DNA of 64,000 bases from Heterocephalus glaber (Eukaryota; Chordata; Mammalia; Rodentia; Bathyergidae), in NCBI RefSeq assembly GCF_000247695.1, contig NW_004624730.1, forward strand, positions 26,925,812 through 26,989,811, in the 5' to 3' direction. This document shows positions 59,698 to 64,000 of the stretch, in pieces (the first letter of the stretch is position 1; each line of letters begins with the position of its first letter). The translations under genes and the position numbers were made by a program. The notes under the pieces were generated by a model, which was not told the origin of the DNA, ran no database searches, and was given only the letters and a program-made list of their open reading frames with translations.

Positions 59698-61097
59698 TTC
59701 TTATCTTGAGCAGTTACTGTCTTGCAATACAAAATGAATGAGCACTTGCAATGCATGTGGTTTTACTCACTAGGAAATTGCTGAGCTACTGTCCATTTGT
59801 GACTTGTACCCACATATTAAGCCAATCAATCCATAAGCCAAACTTGTGCTTTTTCCTTCTTCATCTGCTCAGGGTCTGGTAGAGGGTGAAGGGAGCTGGT
59901 GCATCTATGATGGATGACGTGAGGATCCACCTGCTCATCCAGTTTATCCGTGACCACTAGGCTTGCTCCAGTTCAATCTCAGTTATACTATTTCCATCTT
60001 ATGATGGACTACTGTCAGCCTTCCCAATTTTATAATTTGATGGATTCAATAAAACAAATTCATAATAAACAATTCCAAATGCATGCTCACTTGGTGCCGC
60101 ATGGCCAAGTAGTCCATCTCTACTAGAACCTGGTGGTATACCAAGAGCTGTTTCTCAAATGATGTACAGTCATGCTGTAGATAGGAAGACCTTGCTCTAG
60201 AAGTCATAGGGCCTCCTTTGTTCTCCCACTGAGTCTTGCTATAAATCCTACCCTCTGTCTTTTCTCACCCCCGACACCATGTGCTCTGTCAGATAGCATG
60301 GTGAAGAAGAAGGCTGCTTGCATCCTAACTTGTACTGGCTGAAGAGCTCCTTTTTGATCTGGGGCTCACTCAGGTATATCAGCCTTCCCAGTCCCTGGTA
60401 TTTAGGCTACAGTAACATTCCTAGGTATCAGAATATGTTGCTTCCAGTACTCAAAGAGGTCCCCCAAATATTGTACTTCTTTTTGTGCAGTAAAAGATGC
60501 ACAATGCAGAACTCTTATTTTACACTGGGGAGGCTGTCCCAGAATCTCATGATCATTGGAGACTTAGAAATGATACTGAAATTTACTGGCAGATTCCAGA
60601 ATCTTCAAAGCGTTTGTCTCCTTTTTGATATTTATAAATGTCCCTCATCATGGCCCCCAGAATACTAGTTACATCTTGTTTATCTTGCCCGATTAGCACA
60701 ATGTCATTGATGTAATAGATCAGTTTGATATTCTCTGGGATAGTCCAATGGTCTAGATCTATGTTTGAACTACATGTGAAAGGGTAGAAGTATTAACATA
60801 GAACTGGGGCAAAATTATAAATAAATATTACTCACTCCACATGAATGCAAATTGTTTCTGGTCCCTTTTTTTTTTTTAACTGTAATGGGAAATAACACAT
60901 TTGTCAAATCATTGGCCTTATACCTTAGGCCTTGGTACGATTCTCTAGCAAATAAAGAGTGGCTGGTACAGCAGCTGCCATCAGGACTACGCCTACCTAG
61001 CTGAGCTCACAGTTGTCTACAAGCATTTTCTAGTATCCAGATTGGTGAATTAAACAGAGATATGACACCACTATCTCCCCTGCATCCTTTCGATCTT

Positions 61098-61206
61098 TTT
61101 TTTTTTTCTTAATTTTTATTTATTTATATTTTTGGTACCAGGGGTCGAACTCTGGTCCTTGCGCTTGCGCAGCAGGTGGCGAAACTACTGAGCTAAATCC
61201 CTGGCC
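61098..61206 (-). mobile_element. ID SINE in ERV-L relic
   Basis: Long T/A-rich tail, ggtaccaggggtcgaactc to gctaaatccctggcc. Flanks tttcgatctt / ttccgatctt. Confidence 0.93.
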
Positions 61207-61507
61207 TTCCGATCTTTAGTCTTAATGCCTTTCCAATTTTTGGCAAAAGTAGTTGGGTACACTTAGTAACATTTTATTGCCTGCCCCGCCCCATGCTACA
61301 CCTCCTGAAAACAGAATACTTATTTTTATTACTATGGTAAACCTATTCCAGGTATATGAGTGAGACTGATTCCTGCCTTTTCTCTCTAGCCTTAGGAATG
61401 GGACTATGACCCAGACTAGCCAGCTAGAGTCCTGAATCTTTTTACCTGGAATCATTTTTTTTCCATTGTAGCTGCAAACAACAAATGTACAAGCCTGTTC
61501 ATTTTGG

Positions 61508-61609
61508 GTTTTTTCTTTGTTTGTTTTTGTTTTTGGTACTGGGGATCGAACTCAGGACCTTGCGCTTGTGAGGCAAGAGGCGGAACCACTGAGCTAAATC
61601 CCCGCCCCT
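61508..61609 (-). mobile_element. ID SINE in ERV-L relic
   Basis: TTTG-rich tail, ggtactggggatcgaactc to gctaaatccccgcccc. Duplicated flank aagcctgttcattttgg. Confidence 0.95.
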
Positions 61610-61959
61610 AAGCCTGTTCATTTTGGCAAAATAATTTTCCTCATAGAGAAGAGGCCTAAGTGTAGAATAAAGCCAGTAAGAGATAAGTGGACCATAAGGA
61701 CACAAGAGGCAAATCCCCAAAGTTATTGTTTGAATTACTAGATGCAACCAGTCCACACTATATAATCACAGGATCAATAAATCCATATTACTATGTGAGC
61801 TGATTTGAATTAATTTCTCTAAATTGAAACTAAACTGGTGTCTAATATGTAGAACAAAGCAAAGGAACATATTATTCCCTTTGAGCCTAGAAAATCCATA
61901 AAGTACCTGTTTCCTCTCTTTTGGGGCCACACTCGGCCTTTTAACTCTTATGTGACACA

Positions 61960-62090
61960 AACTGATTCCAGGGGTTGGGAAGGGGAAGTAAAACGGATTA
62001 AAATGCAATATGTATGTGTACCAACTCCCCATAATGAATGTACTCATTGTGTTTTGCAAACATGTACAAAAACAAAAACAAACTTATTCT
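61960..62090 (+). mobile_element. L1 3' end fragment
   Basis: Contains gtgtaccaactccccataa, then tgcaaacatgta and an A-rich end, matching the other L1 3' termini in the window. Confidence 0.55.
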
Positions 62091-62119
62091 AGTGAAGCCC
62101 TACATGTTTATGGAAACTC

Positions 62120-62182
62120 CTCCTCACTTCCTGGAGATGGAACCCAGGGCACACTCCACCACTGAGCTACCTCCCCAGTCCC
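62120..62182 (-). mobile_element. Old ID-like fragment
   Basis: 'cctggagatggaacccaggg' to ccactgagctacctccccag. Confidence 0.7.
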
Positions 62183-63016
62183 AGAAGTGTAGCTTGGTAT
62201 TTTAAAGCCAGCACACAGACTACAGGCAGGCAGGACACAGACACAGACTTCAGCCCCTCACTGTATCATCTTAGCACTCTATTCCACTCTCTAGAGATCA
62301 ATGCTTAAAAATGGGAAGAGAAGGAAGATGGTAGAAGCTACACCCCTCTAGCCATTTTTCCTCTGCTCCCTTTTTCTCACAGCGCCCCCCCCCCATTCAT
62401 GCTGTCTGATATTACAATAGTGGCTTCTTCCCTCCTGCTCCAGATGTTCTCCCCTGCTGGTCCTTCATATTGACCAGACCCCCATGCCTGAAATAAAATG
62501 GGGCCAAGAACAGAGTAAAGTCTAGTGAACGGGCTAAAGCCTTGGCCTGTAGCCAGAGGCCAGGGCTAGGAAATGGATGAGAAGCTTCTGTACAGCAGCC
62601 AGTGATCCCAGAAGCTAGTAAAACTCATATTTTAGAGCTCTATTACGTCAGAAGTATTTTAAAAGACAATCATAGTAAAATAATGGTATCAGATATCTAT
62701 TGCTATAAAATAAGCTACCTCAAACTCAGCGGGATAAATGATCAAAATGACTTGTTAATCATTATCTCTCAGGGGCCTGGGGATTCACTGAGTTCAGCCA
62801 GGCAGTTCTCTCTCAGGGTCCTCAGGCGGGTGGTGTCAGATGGTGGCTGGCACTGGAGTAATTTCAAAGCTCCCTCATTCATACATCTGGTAACTGAGTC
62901 TGGCTGTCCCTCAAACCTTAGCTGGACCTGTCAGCTGGAATGCCAACCCCTGGCTTCTCCATGTGGCCTAGGTTTCTTGGCACTGTGGTGGTTTGATCCC
63001 AAGAGAAACGTTCTGT

Positions 63017-63450
63017 CTTAGTTACTTTTCTTGTTGCTGAGACAAAATACCTAAACTTAAACACCCAAAGTTGAAAGAGGAAAGGTTTATTTACCTCACA
63101 GTTGGTAGAGGTTTCAGTCCATAGTCAGCGGGCTCCAAATCAAGGCAGCATGGCAGAGGGGCATCAAAGAGGAGAAACTATTCACGGCAGGCAGAAGGCA
63201 GCAAGGCAAGCAAGGGATCTTAGCAGCCTCTATCTGTCTCTTTTATACTCTATCTAGGCTACTGGGATTAGGGTGGTCCCAAACCAATCAGTAGACTGAT
63301 TTAGTATTCACTCACCTTAATCAGAGTAACTTTAATCCTAGTATTGCACCATGAATCAGTCACATGCTCTAGATTCAGCCACCTCTGAAAAAGCCCCACC
63401 TATCACCGAATGAGGCTTTGGGGGGACATCTGGACACAAGCCATAATAGG
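63017..63450 (+). repeat. Interspersed repeat, URR1-like (class uncertain)
   Basis: Begins ttagttacttttcttgttgctgagacaaaat and includes ggtttcagtccatagtcag. The layout resembles rodent URR1-type non-autonomous elements known from memory. It shares its middle with 58349-58460. Terminal inverted repeats are not clear. Confidence 0.5.
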
Positions 63451-63880
63451 TCCTAAGAGAGAGAGAGAACCAGGTAGAAGCTGGACTGATCGTTCTTTAC
63501 CATCTAGTCTCTGAAATCACAGATTGTCATTTCCACCACATTCTGTTGGCAAAAAGATCACGCAAGTCTGCCCAAGTTCATAGATTCACCTTTTGTTCCA
63601 GCACAACAAAGTGTGGAGGTAACAAGAGCTTTTTGGATAAGAAACTTGTTACAAGCATCTATGCAAAAAATCTGCACAGTAAGTTTTTTACAGTACTGTT
63701 GAATAGATGCTGGCTAAGTGAATACAAAGTATCTTGGTTATGCAAATATTAATTACTAGGGGCTCCAGTGAGACAGTGTGATGTAAGAAAGCCAAAGACA
63801 TCTTGTAATAAAAACATGCACTCAAGTATCTCTCCCAGCTTTAACACTGACGGTGTCTTAATTTTCACTTAATAGAAACT

Positions 63881-63974
63881 AAAATTTTTTTTTTTTTTTT
63901 TTTTTTGGGATCAAACTCAGGACCTTGTGCTTGTGAGGCAGGCGGCAACACCAGTGAGCTAAATTCCCGGCTAT
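63881..63974 (-). mobile_element. ID SINE
   Basis: A T run of about 25, gggatcaaactcaggacc to gctaaattcccggct. A new antisense B1 seems to begin at 63975 and run off the window. Confidence 0.92.
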
Positions 63975-64000
63975 AATTTTTTTTAAAGACAGGGTCTCCC

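Larger units (their letters stand above)
58640..61760 (-). mobile_element. ERV-L-like endogenous retrovirus pol relic
   Basis: An old, heavily mutated antisense relic that resembles class III (ERV-L) pol. The clearest part is reverse transcriptase around 60330-60900. The active-site region reads Y-I-N-D at 60714-60703 where YxDD is expected, so one catalytic Asp is lost. Integrase-like sequence appears to lie toward lower coordinates (59400-59600 and below). Many stops and frameshifts break every frame, and three IDs interrupt it. The edges are approximate and no LTR was recognised with confidence. It is non-functional. Confidence 0.6.
61770..63016. other. Unique sequence with L1 and ID scraps
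   Basis: Apart from an L1 3' scrap (61960-62090) and an old ID (62120-62182), nothing is recognised here. Confidence 0.5.

Overview
This is a mammalian, almost certainly rodent, nuclear genomic window. It is about 64 kb of mostly non-coding DNA packed with retroposons. Three SINE types dominate: tRNA-derived ID elements (box A near 'TTTAGCTCAGTGG', box B near 'GAGTTCGATCC', A tail), 7SL-derived B1 elements (with and without the internal duplication of about 29 bp typical of rodent B1), and composite B1-dID elements in which a B1 monomer is joined to an ID-like half. That mix fits a non-murid rodent. I lean to Castorimorpha (beaver, kangaroo rat or gopher group) or a related lineage, but the species cannot be fixed from the sequence alone.

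Only one functional protein-coding exon is recognised: the first coding exon (exon 2) of WWTR1, which encodes the Hippo-pathway co-activator TAZ. It lies on the minus strand at 40751-41190 and has a consensus donor and acceptor. Positions 1-40750 therefore appear to be the large second intron, since the next coding exon is not found in the window. A CpG-rich promoter and 5'UTR region occupies about 41191-42860. From there to 64000 is upstream flanking DNA.

Layout: 1-8959 is intronic sequence with sparse IDs, MIR relics and an old hairpin transposon. A 100-N assembly gap lies at 8960-9059. L1 remains follow at 9060-10292. At 10400-23900 is intronic DNA with scattered SINEs and a rearranged L1 near 19 kb. 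At 23958-26202 a 5'-truncated L1 with target-site duplications carries three nested IDs. At 26400-39300 the SINEs are dense. At 39311-42900 lie the unique WWTR1-proximal sequence, the exon and the CpG island. At 42900-55700 is SINE-rich upstream DNA with a small GC-rich islet. At 55749-58460 is a processed OSBPL9 pseudogene, chimeric at its 5' end and flanked by an exact 16-bp target-site duplication. At about 58480-61760 is an antisense ERV-L-like pol relic. A second copy of the interspersed repeat found at the pseudogene's 5' end lies at 63017-63450.

The most interesting regulatory signals are a composite TEAD/AP-1 motif 1.1 kb into WWTR1 intron 2, and a perfect SRF CArG box plus an MCAT/TEAD motif in the upstream CpG island. 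Together they would fit feedback by TAZ/TEAD, AP-1 and SRF on the TAZ gene itself. This is inference from motifs. No novel gene system of a microbial kind is present.
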